Positions 40,656 to 51,129 of a stretch of DNA of 64,000 nucleotides are shown in pieces. The stretch comes from Prorocentrum cordatum (taxonomy: Eukaryota > Sar > Dinophyceae > Prorocentrales > Prorocentraceae), in NCBI GenBank assembly GCA_963575745.1, contig CAUYUJ010005669.1:1021628-1085627 (forward strand), in the 5' to 3' direction. A program made the position numbers and the translations under genes. The notes under the pieces were generated by a model, which saw only the letters and a list, made by a program, of their open reading frames with translations, had not been told where the DNA came from and searched no databases. Positions within the stretch are counted from its first letter, which is position 1, and every line of letters starts with the position of its first letter.

Positions 40656-41639
40656 GAAGAAGAAGAAGAAGAAGAAATTGCGGAGGACGAGGAGGAGGGG
40701 CCCCAGAGGACCAGCGGCGACTCCATCGACGAGACCGACCTCGGCGGGCACCCCACACGCCGAGGCTACCTGGTCAAGGCCAAGAGGGCGAGGGGGAGGG
40801 TAAGGAGGAGGGGTGAGGGGACGAGCACGAGGAGGACGAGGAGGAGGAGGAGGAGGAGGAGAGGGAGACGGATTGGGGAACTTGAATGGCTCCGAGATAC
40901 CTCTAGTTGGGGCCCCAGCCTGGTTGTCCCCTTCCAATCCTGCATCCAGGCCCCTCCCCATTGATCAACCAGGCGACCCAGTCAAAGCCAGGGGCGTAAG
41001 GGTGAGGGGTGAGGGGGGGAGGGGGGAGGATGCGCGGGCCTGGTCAAGTGTTCCCTGGGCTTCGGTTTGACGGCCCAACTTCATTTCCCCACGCAGTGAT
41101 GTTGCACATATCAGGGCCCCCCCCCAGGGCATTGTTTCTGGATGGGCTGGTCGGGTGTGCGCCACGCCCAGCATCTCTGCCGTAGGAGGAGGAGGAGGAG
41201 GAGAAGGAGGAGGAGGAGGGCGGGGGCAGAGGAGGGTCTCCCGGGCATCGGCCCGCGGGTCGGCCGCGCCGACCAGCCGGTCACGGGGCCGCGTCGACTC
41301 GGCGACAGCGTCGGCCGTCCTCCCCCCATTTCTCCTCCTCCCCCTCCTCCTCATCCTCCTCCTCCCCCTCCCCGCTCCTCTAGGCCTGCAGAGCGTGCTG
41401 CTCCTATGCTGACCAGGACCTGAGTAGAGGTCTGAGCGGGGCGGAGGTCGGGAAAGGGCTGGGATGGAATGGGGGTGGGGAAAGGCGGGGAGGCGGGGAA
41501 GGGCTGGGAAATGAGAAGTTGAAATATCCGAGGACGAGCGGTGGACGAGGGGCAGGAGTCAGAGGCGGAGGGTAGTGGGGCGAGGGCAAGGGAGTAGCTC
41601 CTCATGCTCGTCGTGGGCAGCGGGGGGAGCGCGGAAAGG

Positions 41640-42831
41640 AAGCAGGGGTCCTTGATCGCAAGCATGTGGAACAGCATGGAGCCCACGGGGTTCTCGAGGA
41701 ACACGTAGGCGCCACGGAACGCGACGAGCATGAGGAGCCACGACCTTGGCTGCGTGCACAGATGCCGTTCTCCACAGCTCCCTTGCTCGCTAGCCGCCCC
41801 TACTAGCCGCTCGCTGTGCTGCCGCCCCTACTAGCCGCTCGCTGTAGCCGCTTGCTGGTGTGCAGCTGCTCGCTAGCCGCCCTCGAATTGCAATCTGTCT
41901 GTCTCCCCTCCCATCACTCTCTCACCCTCCCCTATCCCTCTCCATCTCTGCTCGTCCCCTGTCTGTATCGACCCCTCCCATATCTGTATATATATATATA
42001 CACCTCTCTCTATATGTATGTATATATATATATGTATGTGTACATTGACGTCGCTCATATTTGCATCCCTCTCGCGCTCCTGGCTGACCATACCGCCCTC
42101 TCCCAGGCGCGACCCCAGCCCTGATAGACCGCACGCGCGCAAGATAAGTAGGCATGTTCGATCGATCTCGAGTCGGAAATCGCCTGCTGAGGAATGCACA
42201 CGGCTTCAGCGGTAAAGTTCGCTTCCAGCACGTCCGTGCGCGACTCGTCACCGCGAAGATCGGATTCATCTCCGTGGCGCAGCCTCTTCGTGTGGCCCAT
42301 GGCCATGTTGCCCCAGGTCCCGCACTCTGGAGCAAACCATGCACTGCCGCCGACGCGCAGCTCGAGAACGCCCCTGGCTGCGAGCAGTAGGCCCTCGAGC
42401 GTGCAGATGTCTTCGGACTTGTCGCTGGTGAGCCTCTGGGGCCCGCCCGCCGACCCCCCCCCCCATCTCTCGCCTCACCCCTCGTGGAAGCACCCCCAAA
42501 AACAATGGGCATCCCGTGGGGGGTTCATTAGATCGACCCGAGCTGCTCGCCTGTCGAAGCCACGCGCACGATGCCGCATGCCCTGCACGCACGTGGTGGC
42601 CCGCCCCTCCCCGCAGAACACATCAAAGAATGAGATGGTGCGCTCGAGCTTCGGCACGCCTTCGACGTCGCCAGACAACCAGCGCTGAACCTCACCCTGG
42701 GCAATGCCCAGGAGCAACTTTCCATTCTCTCTCGTCAGCGTGCGCTGGGACTTGTCAGGGACCAGCTTCTGGGCCCGATCCAACAGCCATTGCGGACAAC
42801 CATTGCCAAGACCGTCGCCGATCGTCACCAT
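41640..42831 (-). CDS. Methyltransferase-like gene, three exons
   Basis: Exon 1 (42831-42479) starts at ATG and has KLLLGIAQGEVQRWLSGD and FFDVFCGEGRATTCVQG, the latter like an AdoMet-binding motif I. A 54-bp GT-AG intron (42478-42425) leads in phase to exon 2 (42424-42202) with EGLLLAARGVLELRVGGSAW, FAPECGTW and VLEANFTAEA. A second GT-AG intron (42201-41750), containing an AT-rich island, leads in phase to exon 3 from 41749: WLLMLVAFRGAYVFLENPVG. The order DVFCG - PECGTW - AN - LENP parallels the D-PPC-N-LEQP layout of a DNA-methyltransferase-related family common in dinoflagellates as I recall it. The 3' end is not found; an unusual donor may follow MLAIKD. Substrate unknown. Confidence 0.6.
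41975..42060. other. AT-rich island with TATATA and TATGTATG
   Basis: Two TATATATATA runs and ATGTATG repeats. By the gene model above it lies in an intron of the methyltransferase-like gene. Confidence 0.65.
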
Positions 42832-43069
42832 GTTTGATTGGAGTACCGAAGGGCCTAGCGTATAAATACCGTGACTTCCCGAGCGCGCCGAGAGTCTGCA
42901 GTCTCTGATGCAATGTCCTGAAAAAAATCCGTCGGTGGGACCCTTGTGCCAAATTGCGGATCGTGCAATTCAGACTCTCGTCGATCCACGTTGCGTACAG
43001 CCGTGGCGGACCGAACTTCCAGATCCTGCGCGCGCAGCGTGGGCGTGCGTGTGCGCGCGCTCATACCCC

Positions 43070-43170
43070 TTCCCCCCCCTCCTCCTCCACTCCCTCCTCC
43101 TCCTCCTCCTCCTATGCTCCTCCTCTCTCTCCTCCTCCCCCCTCATCCCTCTTCCCCTTTGCCCCCTTTG
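43070..43170 (+). repeat. CCT-rich tract
   Basis: Pyrimidine-rich CTCC repeats between divergent or unrelated genes. No exon is supported after it. Confidence 0.65.
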
Positions 43171-43549
43171 CCCGCCCGAAATTCGTGGCCGCGCTCTCTG
43201 TCTGCGTTGCCCCGACGCGAGCTCTAGCTGCTTATGTAGCTTTGTTTAATTGCTCGGCTTAGGCTGCGCTTCGGGGGCGCTTCGAGCTGGAAGTGGCGCT
43301 CGGCGCATCTGCTTGCCGCCTTGTGTTTGTCGGCTCGTTTGGGACCGCCCCCCCCCCCCACGGAAATCTGACCTCACAGCGCGCTGTCGCCATCCGCGGG
43401 GTTCCCCAATGCTCCCGGGCACGGGCTCGGGCAGACGCCGGTCAAGGGCCGATTTGGAGGGGGTTCGGAGCATGGGGGAAGGCCGAGGAGCGGTCAGGGG
43501 GGGGGGGCGAGGCAGCGGAGCAGACGAGGGAGGATGGTATGTGCGTTCT

Positions 43550-43680
43550 TAAACACATTACATAATAGTACATACATACATATGTGTGTATGTAGATGTG
43601 TATGTAGATGTGTACATGTACTGCTTACTTAGATTTATACATACACGTATCAATGTAATGTGTGGTACAAATGTGTATAA
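43550..43680. other. AT-rich island with TACATACATA and TGTATG repeats
   Basis: Resembles the other islands (37961, 41975, 46905). It lies downstream of the 43795 stop codon of the transposase-like gene. Confidence 0.65.
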
Positions 43681-43794
43681 GACGCACTTAGCGGACCACT
43701 CGCCCCTTGCCAAGGAGCACTCTCAATCTCTCGCCGAATCCAGCAGTGGCGACGGCAATTGCCAACTGTCCCCCAAAAAAGGGCCTCGAATTTC

Positions 43795-45693
43795 TCAACG
43801 AAATGTCCTGGATGTGAGATGGCAGAACAAGTGGAACTTAGGTGTGAGCTTCACCTTCGCGGCCTCCGCACACATGCGATGTCTGGCCGCCGAGTCCAGA
43901 AGTTTCTCGAACACTGGTCGGGATACGCGAGCGGGCGCCTCCTTGCACTCCTGCATCCACTCTTGAATGGCTTCGGCCGACTGCTTAAGATAGACGCCAA
44001 AGGGGACGACGGCTAGGTGGTTCGACAGCAGGTCGACAGCGAATCCTAACAGAATGCTTGCTTCCGCACCCTTGATCTTAAGCGGAATCCCAGGGTGCGG
44101 CTCCCCCCTTTTCTGACGCAACTTGACGCCTCCACCGAGCATCCCCCACGTCAGCCGCCCCAACCGTCGGTCCAAAGGGATCGAAGCCCGGTCAAAATAG
44201 GAGAACATATCTGCTGCCAACCGCTTTATCGCCTGACTCAAAGAAATTGACCCCCACGGATTTACTTCCAGCACCCGCCACAAGATGCAACTGCAAAGTC
44301 TGTTCAGTGTGCCTAGGCTGACCGTGTGCAGATTGTCGAGCGCGAGCACGGAATCTGGCGTAGCGCGGAGCCTGGTATCGAAAAAGGGGGACCTGTGGCT
44401 CAACCAATCAGTGATCCTGCCAGCGGCGTCGCGGTGAGTCCTCCAGAACTTCACCTTGAAAGGTAACTCCTTTTTACCCCACTGTCGGATGTCTGGTAGC
44501 TCGGGCGAAGGATCCAACCTATCACCTGGACGCAATATCGGAACGTCGTCAATGTGCTCCGAGACCACCAAACCCCCAACTGACTTCCTCTGAACGGGCT
44601 CCTGGGACCGAAGCTTTTCTCCAATCTTAGTCCTGGTACGTTCTGTGTCCACGTCTATCTCGACTTCGCATTTTGAGCACGCGGCCTCGTATGCGTCGCT
44701 CGATCGAGGTTCAAACGGAGGCCCCTCCTCAGTCAGCAACCCTGGAAAGTGAACGTGTAACGAGTCGACCGGGCACACGCAACAAGGGCAGGGGTTGTAA
44801 ATACTGGCCCACGAAGACATCCCGAATGTTTTCTGGAATTCGTCCCAGTCCCCCTTCACGTAAAGTAGGACGCCTCGAAATCCCAAACTTGCTCCAGCAT
44901 CACCCGCATCCTCCTTGCCCCACGCCTCCCCGTCGTGCCTGCAATCAGGTACTCTACCATCGATCATTGCCCTAAGTTGCCACGTAACCATCTCCATAAA
45001 ACCATACATGGTGCAATTACCACCGCAACCACATGAACACTTATCTAATGTTCTCATGAAACCGATGTAATGGCGTTTTTGCGTGATGAGATTCACGATG
45101 GAAGCGTTTAACACAGAATCCGTTTGGCCCGCGTGCAAAGGCGTGTACCTTACAGCATCTGCATACAACGCCAATGGCACAGACCACACTCCATGAACAT
45201 CCACATTAGACTGCACTTGCTCATGGTCTAAATACTGCCTGGTGGTCATCACGCTGTTGACATCTTGTGAACCATAAGCGATACATTTCTGGCACTCGAG
45301 TGATTCAGCAACTTCGTCGGCAATAGATTTGAACACGAGATCGCACTGCATAGTGTCCTTCTGTAGATGTGCCTTCCCCCTGACTGTCATGGGAATTTCA
45401 AGATCGTACAGCGGCCCTGTAGAGGGGAGGAGTGAGTCAAGATACGCCTTGTACCTTCCTGACTGAAGCCCAGGTTGCAAGCCCCATTTATTGAAATCTG
45501 CACCCGTCATCCCCCCAACATCGCACAAGTGAAACGCAACGCACAAGGTCTGGGCACTCAAGCGAGACGAAGACGCGTAAGTCGAAAGCAAGAGCTCGAA
45601 CAGCTCGGACCCGGCCATTCGCTGCTTAGCAGAATTGGGAAAGTATTTCGCAGTACTGTGTTTATGTTTGCGATTTCTGCGCTTGGGCGCCAT
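43795..45693 (-). CDS. Transposase-like mobile-element protein, 632 residues
   Basis: A single open frame from ATG (45693) to TGA (43795). The N-terminus is basic (MAPKRRNRKHKHS). Cys-rich groups follow: ECQKCIAYG, CSCGCGGNC, NPCPCCVCP and CSKCEVEID. LLYVKGDWDEFQKTFGM and LALDNLHTVSLGTLNRL could supply two Asp residues of a DDE-type site, and LTPKFHLFCHLTSR ends the frame. I associate this pattern (KGDW...C..C...D.LH..LG...PKFHL) with a large transposase-like family of dinoflagellate genomes, from memory and without a search. The end looks cut: related proteins, as I recall, continue after the PKFHL motif. Base composition is visibly less GC-rich than its surroundings, with many A/T-ending codons, suggesting a recent arrival. 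Confidence 0.6.
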   Translation of the reverse strand: MAPKRRNRKHKHSTAKYFPNSAKQRMAGSELFELLLSTYASSSRLSAQTLCVAFHLCDVGGMTGADFNKWGLQPGLQSGRYKAYLDSLLPSTGPLYDLEIPMTVRGKAHLQKDTMQCDLVFKSIADEVAESLECQKCIAYGSQDVNSVMTTRQYLDHEQVQSNVDVHGVWSVPLALYADAVRYTPLHAGQTDSVLNASIVNLITQKRHYIGFMRTLDKCSCGCGGNCTMYGFMEMVTWQLRAMIDGRVPDCRHDGEAWGKEDAGDAGASLGFRGVLLYVKGDWDEFQKTFGMSSWASIYNPCPCCVCPVDSLHVHFPGLLTEEGPPFEPRSSDAYEAACSKCEVEIDVDTERTRTKIGEKLRSQEPVQRKSVGGLVVSEHIDDVPILRPGDRLDPSPELPDIRQWGKKELPFKVKFWRTHRDAAGRITDWLSHRSPFFDTRLRATPDSVLALDNLHTVSLGTLNRLCSCILWRVLEVNPWGSISLSQAIKRLAADMFSYFDRASIPLDRRLGRLTWGMLGGGVKLRQKRGEPHPGIPLKIKGAEASILLGFAVDLLSNHLAVVPFGVYLKQSAEAIQEWMQECKEAPARVSRPVFEKLLDSAARHRMCAEAAKVKLTPKFHLFCHLTSRTFR

Positions 45694-46384
45694 GGTGCTC
45701 TGGTCTGGACAGATCGTCTCGCGCCAAAGCTATGGCTGCGGCCAAGGAGAGAGGGAGGGGGGTGGCTGCTAGAGAGGAGGTGATGAATGGGGGGAGCGGC
45801 AGGGGAACAATGTGCCCACTACCGTTTTCCTGCAACACTTTCATGATCGACACTGAAGAGGCGAGCCACCACGATCAATCGCATCTGAGCTCGGTGTCTT
45901 CGCTCCAAGCGGGTATTGCACTCCGCGAGCGTCACCGAGCAGACACTATATATCACAATGGCAAATACAAGAAGGACCAAGCAGACTGAAATGTATCCTT
46001 AAGTTACTCGTGGCAGAGCTCGCTGGAACGTAAGCGCACGGCCAAAATGCATAGCTGATGTTAACGAATGGATACAACAAGTCCCTCCTTCCTCTCCCGC
46101 CTGTACCTCTCAGCAATGCACTGACCATCTAAAGCCCGAACTGCGCCTGCCAAACGAAGCTCGCAAAAGACACGTGCTCATGAGATATGCGCGGCGAGAG
46201 CAACGGAACGCCCTTGAAATGCTTTGCCTGCCTCGGACTGGGGAAATTGTCCAGCGGGCGCGCACGAGAGCTCGAACACTGCGCTGACCGGCTCCTTGCG
46301 AGCATGTTGCCCCGCTCGACTAGGTTGACCGGCTCGCACAAACGTTTTGACCGGCTCGACCGGCTGACCGGCTCGTTTGCTAGC

Positions 46385-46580
46385 GTTGGATGAGTTTGGA
46401 TGAGTTTGGGTGAGTTTGGATGAGTTTGGACGGTTGAGTTTGGACGGCTTTGGACGGCTTTGGACGGTAGTTTGGACGGTAGAGTTTGTCGAATGTTTCA
46501 GGCCATTCCTTGGTTTGGACGGCTTTGGCCGGAGATTGGACGGTAGTGGTTTGGACGGCTTTGGCCGGCTTTGGGCGGTT
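46385..46580 (+). repeat. GAGTTTGGATG / GGCTTTGGACG 11-bp minisatellite
   Basis: Eleven-base units such as TGAGTTTGGAT pass into GGCTTTGGACG and GGTAGTTTGGAC. It is followed by a two-copy repeat containing TTGCGCTGCATTTCCGATGT near 46590 and 46635. Confidence 0.8.
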
Positions 46581-46785
46581 TGGGGTTTGCGCTGCATTTC
46601 CGATGTTGTTAAGGGTGCGCTTGGGTTTTGCGCTGCATTTCCGATGTTGCCAAGGGGGCGTTCGATGTTTGCTCGATATGCTAGCAAAGCTCGCGCCGAT
46701 ATCTCGAAAATATCAAACATGCCGACGCTCTGTCAGCACACAACTGAAAAAAACGTTGCACGCAAGCTCGACGCGGGGGCGCCTC

Positions 46786-47430
46786 CTAGTCCTTCTTCCT
46801 GGCGCTCTGCTGCCTGAACATCATCTTCACCTCGTCGGAGAGATTCTGCACGGGCTTCATGAGCTCCTCGGCGCGGGCTTTATGCACGAAATGATTGGCT
46901 CGGATGTCGATATGTGTACATATGAATATATGTATATGTGTGTGGGTATGCATACATCTGGCATTCTATACATGACATTTGCTTATGTATGTAAATATGT
47001 ACTCATAAAGCATACATATAATATCTATATATAACTACACACATAGATAAGCACGTGCATATACATAGCTCATGCGCCACGTGGGGAGGGTGTCAGCGGC
47101 AAACCAATGACGAGAGAGAGAGGGTATGGGCATGACGGTCAGGGCCGAATGGGGATCAAGGGCAGGGACAAGTTGCGTGGGAGCGGAGTGAGCGACTTTG
47201 GAGTTCAACGGAGCGCCGCTAGATGAGGAGGCGCCAACAAACACAGGGGGAGGGCGACGAGAATAAACATGATCGGAGCAATCGCGTCCTTGACCATGTT
47301 CGTGATATCCACCTCCACCTGGGCTGGCCCGAGACTCTTCATGAGGTCCTTCAGGTCCTGCGTCAGGGCCTCGCTGTGCAGCTGTTTCGAGTTGACGATG
47401 CGCTTCACCTCCGATCCCATTTTTATGATG
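46786..47430 (-). CDS. Possible small two-exon gene with a hydrophobic segment
   Basis: An upstream piece (about 47420-47225) starts at ATG: MGSEVKRIVNSKQLHSEALT, DLKDLMKSLGPAQVEVDITN, MVKDAIAPIMFILVALPL, ending in a hydrophobic stretch. A downstream piece (about 46885-46786) reads RAEELMKPVQNLSDEVKMMF and RQQSARKKD, then a stop. Helical, charged pieces of this kind look coding, but the splice link across the AT-rich island at 46905-47060 is a guess. Confidence 0.35.
46905..47060. other. AT-rich island with TATGTATG-type repeats
   Basis: ACATATGAATATATGTATATG, TATGTATGTAAATATG and ATCTATATATAAC stand out against GC-rich flanks. Contains no exon. Confidence 0.65.
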
Positions 47431-48024
47431 CCCGCTCGCGCCCTCCCCCTGTCTCTGCTGTTCACACCCCTCCTCCAACTTACATTCCTCTTCCACCCAT
47501 CCCTCCCGATCTCCTCCTCCTCCACCTCGCATTCCCCCCATCCACGTATCTCCCCTCCTCCTCCATCCTCCACTACTCCAATCATCTCCTCCACCTCCGC
47601 CCTCCGCTCAAGTTCCCTCCTCTCTTGCCTCCTCGTTCCCTCCTCCCTCAGCAGGCATTCATGTGTAGAATTGGGTTTTCGAAATTCGGTGTTTTTTGTT
47701 TTTTCTGAGCGCACTCAGGCCCCCACTGGGGCCCACGAAATAGGCCCACTCACCCGAGAATAAACACACGTTTCAGAACACGTCGAAAGGGAGCTGGTTC
47801 GAGCGACCGGCCATCCCCCCAAACCTCCCGTCACTCCCATCGCCTCTCTCTTTCAACCCCACCCTTTCTTCTTTCGCGAGCCCCCCCCTGCTTCTGCCAA
47901 CTTCCTTAGCAGAGATCGCTGCCACTCTTGCAGCGGGAACTGTCAACCCAGCATCCCAGGGCGTGCGCAGCAGCGTCTATCGCTGCAACCACTGGAATCC
48001 AATGGAGTCCCTATGTGCTGGCCC

Positions 48025-49134
48025 TCAGAACATGTCAAACAGGCCAAGGGGGATCTCCGTCGAGTCGCCACCCCGCTCATGCTTCTTCTCGGTCGGCGGC
48101 GCGGTCGCCGCTGTCGGCCTCGGATTCGTCGGTTTGACCCCTACCCCAGTCACCGCTGGCACCAATGGCTGGCTGACCTTGTCGCCCGACACTGGCTCGA
48201 CCAGCGACTTGGTCTCCGACGGAGACTGCGGCTTGACAGCGGGGTCAGGCTGGGGCTGGCGCTGTGGCTGCGGATCGGGACTGCCACACCTCGGCTTCTT
48301 TGGCGATGGCGTCCTCGAGGTAGGCGCCGCCGCCGCGGGCCTCTTCTTGGCCGCGAGCGCCAACTGGCCAGCGCTCTTGGCCGCAGGCTTCTTCCCGTCC
48401 GGTCGCTCGGCTTCCTCCTCCTCCTCGCTCTCCTCGGCCTCATCATCGTCGCCCTCCGCGGGGTCCTTCTCGGCGCCAGGCTCTTCTTCATCAGCCTCCT
48501 CCTCCTCGTCCTCCTCGCCCGCCTTGTCCTTCTCCTCGCGCGCCTTGTCCTTTGCGGGTGCCTTCGTCTGCTTGGCGCCCTGCGCCGCGGCTGGCCTCCT
48601 CATCAGCGCAGCAGCAGCCCTCTCGTCCTTCGCATTCTTGTCGGCGAACTCCTTCTTGGCCACCTCCATCTTGTCCTGCTCGGTCTTGCCTTGCACGTAC
48701 TGGCTCGTCTGCTCCTTCAGGAAGGCGATCTGACCGTCGCAGTCTTCAATCTCGGCCATCTGCACGACCATCTTCGGCCTCTTCGCGTAGGAAACCTCTT
48801 CCCAGATGGCGAAGAATTTCTTCCCAAGCCTCGAGTACCTCGCCAGCTGCACCAGCATGCCAGTGCTCGTGTGCTTAGCCTCCATGAGCTTGTTATCGGA
48901 GCTGTCCCTGCCCTTGCCCTTGCCCTTGCCCCTGCCTTTGCCACCGCCTTTGGCCGACGCGTACCAAGTGCGGAGCTTCGCGAACGTCAGCCCAGGGATC
49001 TGCTTCGCGTGCCCGTCCTTCCACTTCACCGTGACCTCGGCGCTGCCATCCATGGACGGGTCGTCTTCGGGCTTCTCGGCGTAGTCGGGGACCAAGGGCG
49101 CGGACCCCTCGGCCAAGGACACGCGGTAGACTGC
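48025..49134 (-). CDS. Large terminal exon: Lys/acidic-rich, probably nuclear protein
   Basis: Begins at an AG acceptor (CTATAGCCCCCAG before 49134) and runs 369 codons in phase 0 to a stop. Ordered parts: VTVKWKDGHAKQIPGLTFAK, a Gly/Lys run (GGGKGRGKGKGKGRDSS), YSRLGKKFFAIWEEVSYAKR, helical DKMEVAKKEFADKNAKDERA, then an acidic Glu run and repeated KKRPAAA / RRPAAAQ motifs that resemble nuclear localisation signals. The C-terminus is Pro/Ser/Thr-rich and ends IPLGLFDMF. No enzymatic domain is seen. Probably the 3' exon of the gene starting at 50162. Confidence 0.65.
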   Translation of the reverse strand, partial: AVYRVSLAEGSAPLVPDYAEKPEDDPSMDGSAEVTVKWKDGHAKQIPGLTFAKLRTWYASAKGGGKGRGKGKGKGRDSSDNKLMEAKHTSTGMLVQLARYSRLGKKFFAIWEEVSYAKRPKMVVQMAEIEDCDGQIAFLKEQTSQYVQGKTEQDKMEVAKKEFADKNAKDERAAAALMRRPAAAQGAKQTKAPAKDKAREEKDKAGEEDEEEEADEEEPGAEKDPAEGDDDEAEESEEEEEAERPDGKKPAAKSAGQLALAAKKRPAAAAPTSRTPSPKKPRCGSPDPQPQRQPQPDPAVKPQSPSETKSLVEPVSGDKVSQPLVPAVTGVGVKPTNPRPTAATAPPTEKKHERGGDSTEIPLGLFDMF

Positions 49135-49439
49135 CTGGGGGCTATAGAGGAGGCGGGCAGATGGCTCATGGAAAGCCGACGATCGAGGACGGGGGCCTGG
49201 GCAATTCGATGCCGGTCACGATCGGAGGGAGGGGCGGTGTGGAAATCAAGTTTTACATTGGCACTCTCGCGCCCTCAGGTGCTCGTCCACGCCGTACTCA
49301 TAGCCAGCAGTCTCAGGGCCAGATTAAGTTAGCCATCGCTCCTCCTCCTCCTTCCTCCTCCTCCTCCTTCTCCTCCTCCTCCTCGCCTCCTCCTCCTCCT
49401 CCTCCTCCTCCTCCTCCCTCCTCCTCCTCGTCTTAAGCC

Positions 49440-49645
49440 CCCCACTTCTCATCGTAGCCTCCACCGCATGGCCCGCCGATTTTTTCTGCATCCAGCCGTG
49501 GCGACGAGAAGCCACCAGAAACCCCTTGCAGCGATCCGCCCCCCCCCAAAAATGCACGACCTCTGCAGCGTCGCGCTCGCGATCCTCCGTCGCGACAACG
49601 AACGACTTGACCCACTTGGCGCGCTTGTCCGTAGGTTTGTTCCTA
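49440..49645 (-). CDS. Internal exon of the 48.0-50.2 kb gene
   Basis: Open frame RNKPTDKRAKWVKSFVVATE, DRERDAAEVVHFWGGADRCK, GFLVASRRHGWMQKKSAGHA, running into the GGA-rich intron-like DNA at 49330-49435. Boundaries not exact. Lys/Arg richness matches the neighbouring exon. Confidence 0.45.
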
Positions 49646-49789
49646 GGAATGGGCGCTCATCGCCGCTCCTCCTCCTCCTCCTCCGCCTCCTCCTCATTGT
49701 CCTCCTTCCCCCTCCTCCTCCTCCTCCTCCTCCTCCCCATCCTCCCCCTCCTCCTCCTCCTCCTCCTCCTCCTCCTCCTCGCCGCTCCT

Positions 49790-50162
49790 CGCTTTGATGA
49801 CGCCCTGCGACACATGGCGAAGCATCGCTCGGACCATCTTGCTCCGCGATGATGCCCAATCCGAAGCCTGGCTGGCGAGCTTCCACTGCTTCTCATTCGC
49901 GGAGGCCAAGGCTCTGAGCACCTTCTCGCCGTAGAGCTGCGTGAACGTCTGGTTCGGGTACAGCGCGTTGCGAAGGTCGATCAGCATCTTGCCAATTCGT
50001 CAACTCGTCGGTGTCCGCGGAATCGCCCATGTCCTCCGAGTACTCCAGCGCGTCCGTGTCATCGATGTGGCGCTGCAGGACCTCCACGATCTTCTGCTCG
50101 AGCTCCTCGTCATCCTCTGCTGGGCCGCGAAGACGCCTACGGCCGCTCGAAGCTGCAGGCAT
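49790..50162 (-). CDS. 5' exon of the 48.0-50.2 kb gene, behind a relict spliced leader
   Basis: ATG at 50162 opens MPAASSGRRRLRG, an acidic helix (EDDEELEQKIVEVLQRHIDD) and DMGDSADTDELTNWQ. At about 49990 the natural reading changes frame by one base to MLIDLRNALYPNQTFTQLYG, ANEKQWKLASQASDWASSRS and SQGVIKARSG. This may be a one-base deletion, an assembly error, or a very short unseen intron. A relict DinoSL lies 84 nt upstream of the ATG. Together with 49645-49440 and 49134-48025 it would make one gene. Function unknown. Confidence 0.5.
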
Positions 50163-50225
50163 AGCGACGGCTGGAGCCGTCGATCCAGGCGCGCGCGCCG
50201 CGCGCCCCTCCTGCCCCGCTTGGGG

Positions 50226-50246
50226 GAAGAGCCCAAATGGCTACGC
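50226..50246 (-). other. Relict spliced leader upstream of the 50162 start
   Basis: The minus strand reads GCGTAGCCATTTGGGCTC at 50246-50229, matching 16 of the first 18 DinoSL positions; the last three leader bases do not match. It stands 84 nt before the ATG, a usual 5' UTR distance. Indicates that the gene passed through a trans-spliced, reverse-transcribed mRNA. Confidence 0.7.
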
Positions 50247-50330
50247 AAGCTCCCCATCCACCCCCCCTCGTTCTCCCTGCCGCCCTTCTCACTTGTCCCC
50301 CCCGCCCTGGTCGCAGATATCTGTGGCGCA

Positions 50331-50478
50331 CGCGGCGGGCTTCTGATCTGGTCGACCGGGCGCGACCGACGAATCGGCGCTTGCGGCGGGCTTCTGGTCT
50401 CCTGACCGGGCACGGCCGACGAATCGGCGCTTGCGGCGGGCTTCTGGTCTCCTGACTGAGCGCGGCCGACGATCGGCC
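50331..50478 (+). repeat. Three-copy repeat of about 52 bp
   Basis: Units contain GCGGCGGGCTTCTG and GGCCGACGAATCGGC; the last copy is shortened. Lies just upstream of the relict leader on the other strand. Confidence 0.75.
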
Positions 50479-51129
50479 CGCCCTCGCCCGCGACGACGGG
50501 CCGCCCACGCCGGTCACAGCGACATCGGTCCGGTCACGGATGGGAGGGGAGGAGGGAGGAGGGAGGAGGGAGGAGGTAGGAGGGGGAGGAAGGAGGAGAG
50601 AGGATATGGAGGAATAATGAGGGGAGCAACACCCCAGCAAGGAGGAGGGAGGAGGGAGGAAGGAAGTGGAAGGATGGGGGGTCACAGCACCCCTCCCGCG
50701 GCCCCGCGGCCCCGCCCCACCTCGGCGGTGGCCACGTCCATCGCCCCGCGGATCCCCTCTGAGCTGGCCCAGGCCCAGCGAGAGTCGTTTTCGATAAGGT
50801 TGTCGAGGAGGCTCACCTGGCGGCGGAAGGCGGGGGGCGGCGGGCGGAGGGGCGGAGAAGGAGGATGTGGGGGGAGCAGTGGAGTAGCTGGAGGCAAGGG
50901 CAGGTATATCACAAGTGTGGAGGATGGGGTGAATCCCGTGCCTCCACCTCCTCCTCCGCTTCCTCTTCCTTTCTCCTGGGTTACGCGTGTTCACCATTGC
51001 TCCTCCTCCTCCTCCTCCTCCTCCTCTCCCGCCTCCTCCTCCTTCTCCTCTTGCTCCTGCCCCGTCTCCGTCTCCTCCTCCTCCGCCTCCTGCCCCTCCT
51101 CTTCCTCCTCCTTCCTCTCCTCGTAGTCG

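Noticed and set aside
42850-42880. TATTTATAC upstream of the 42831 start as a TATA box
   Set aside because: Dinoflagellate promoters are not known to rely on a canonical TATA box, and nothing else supports a promoter here.
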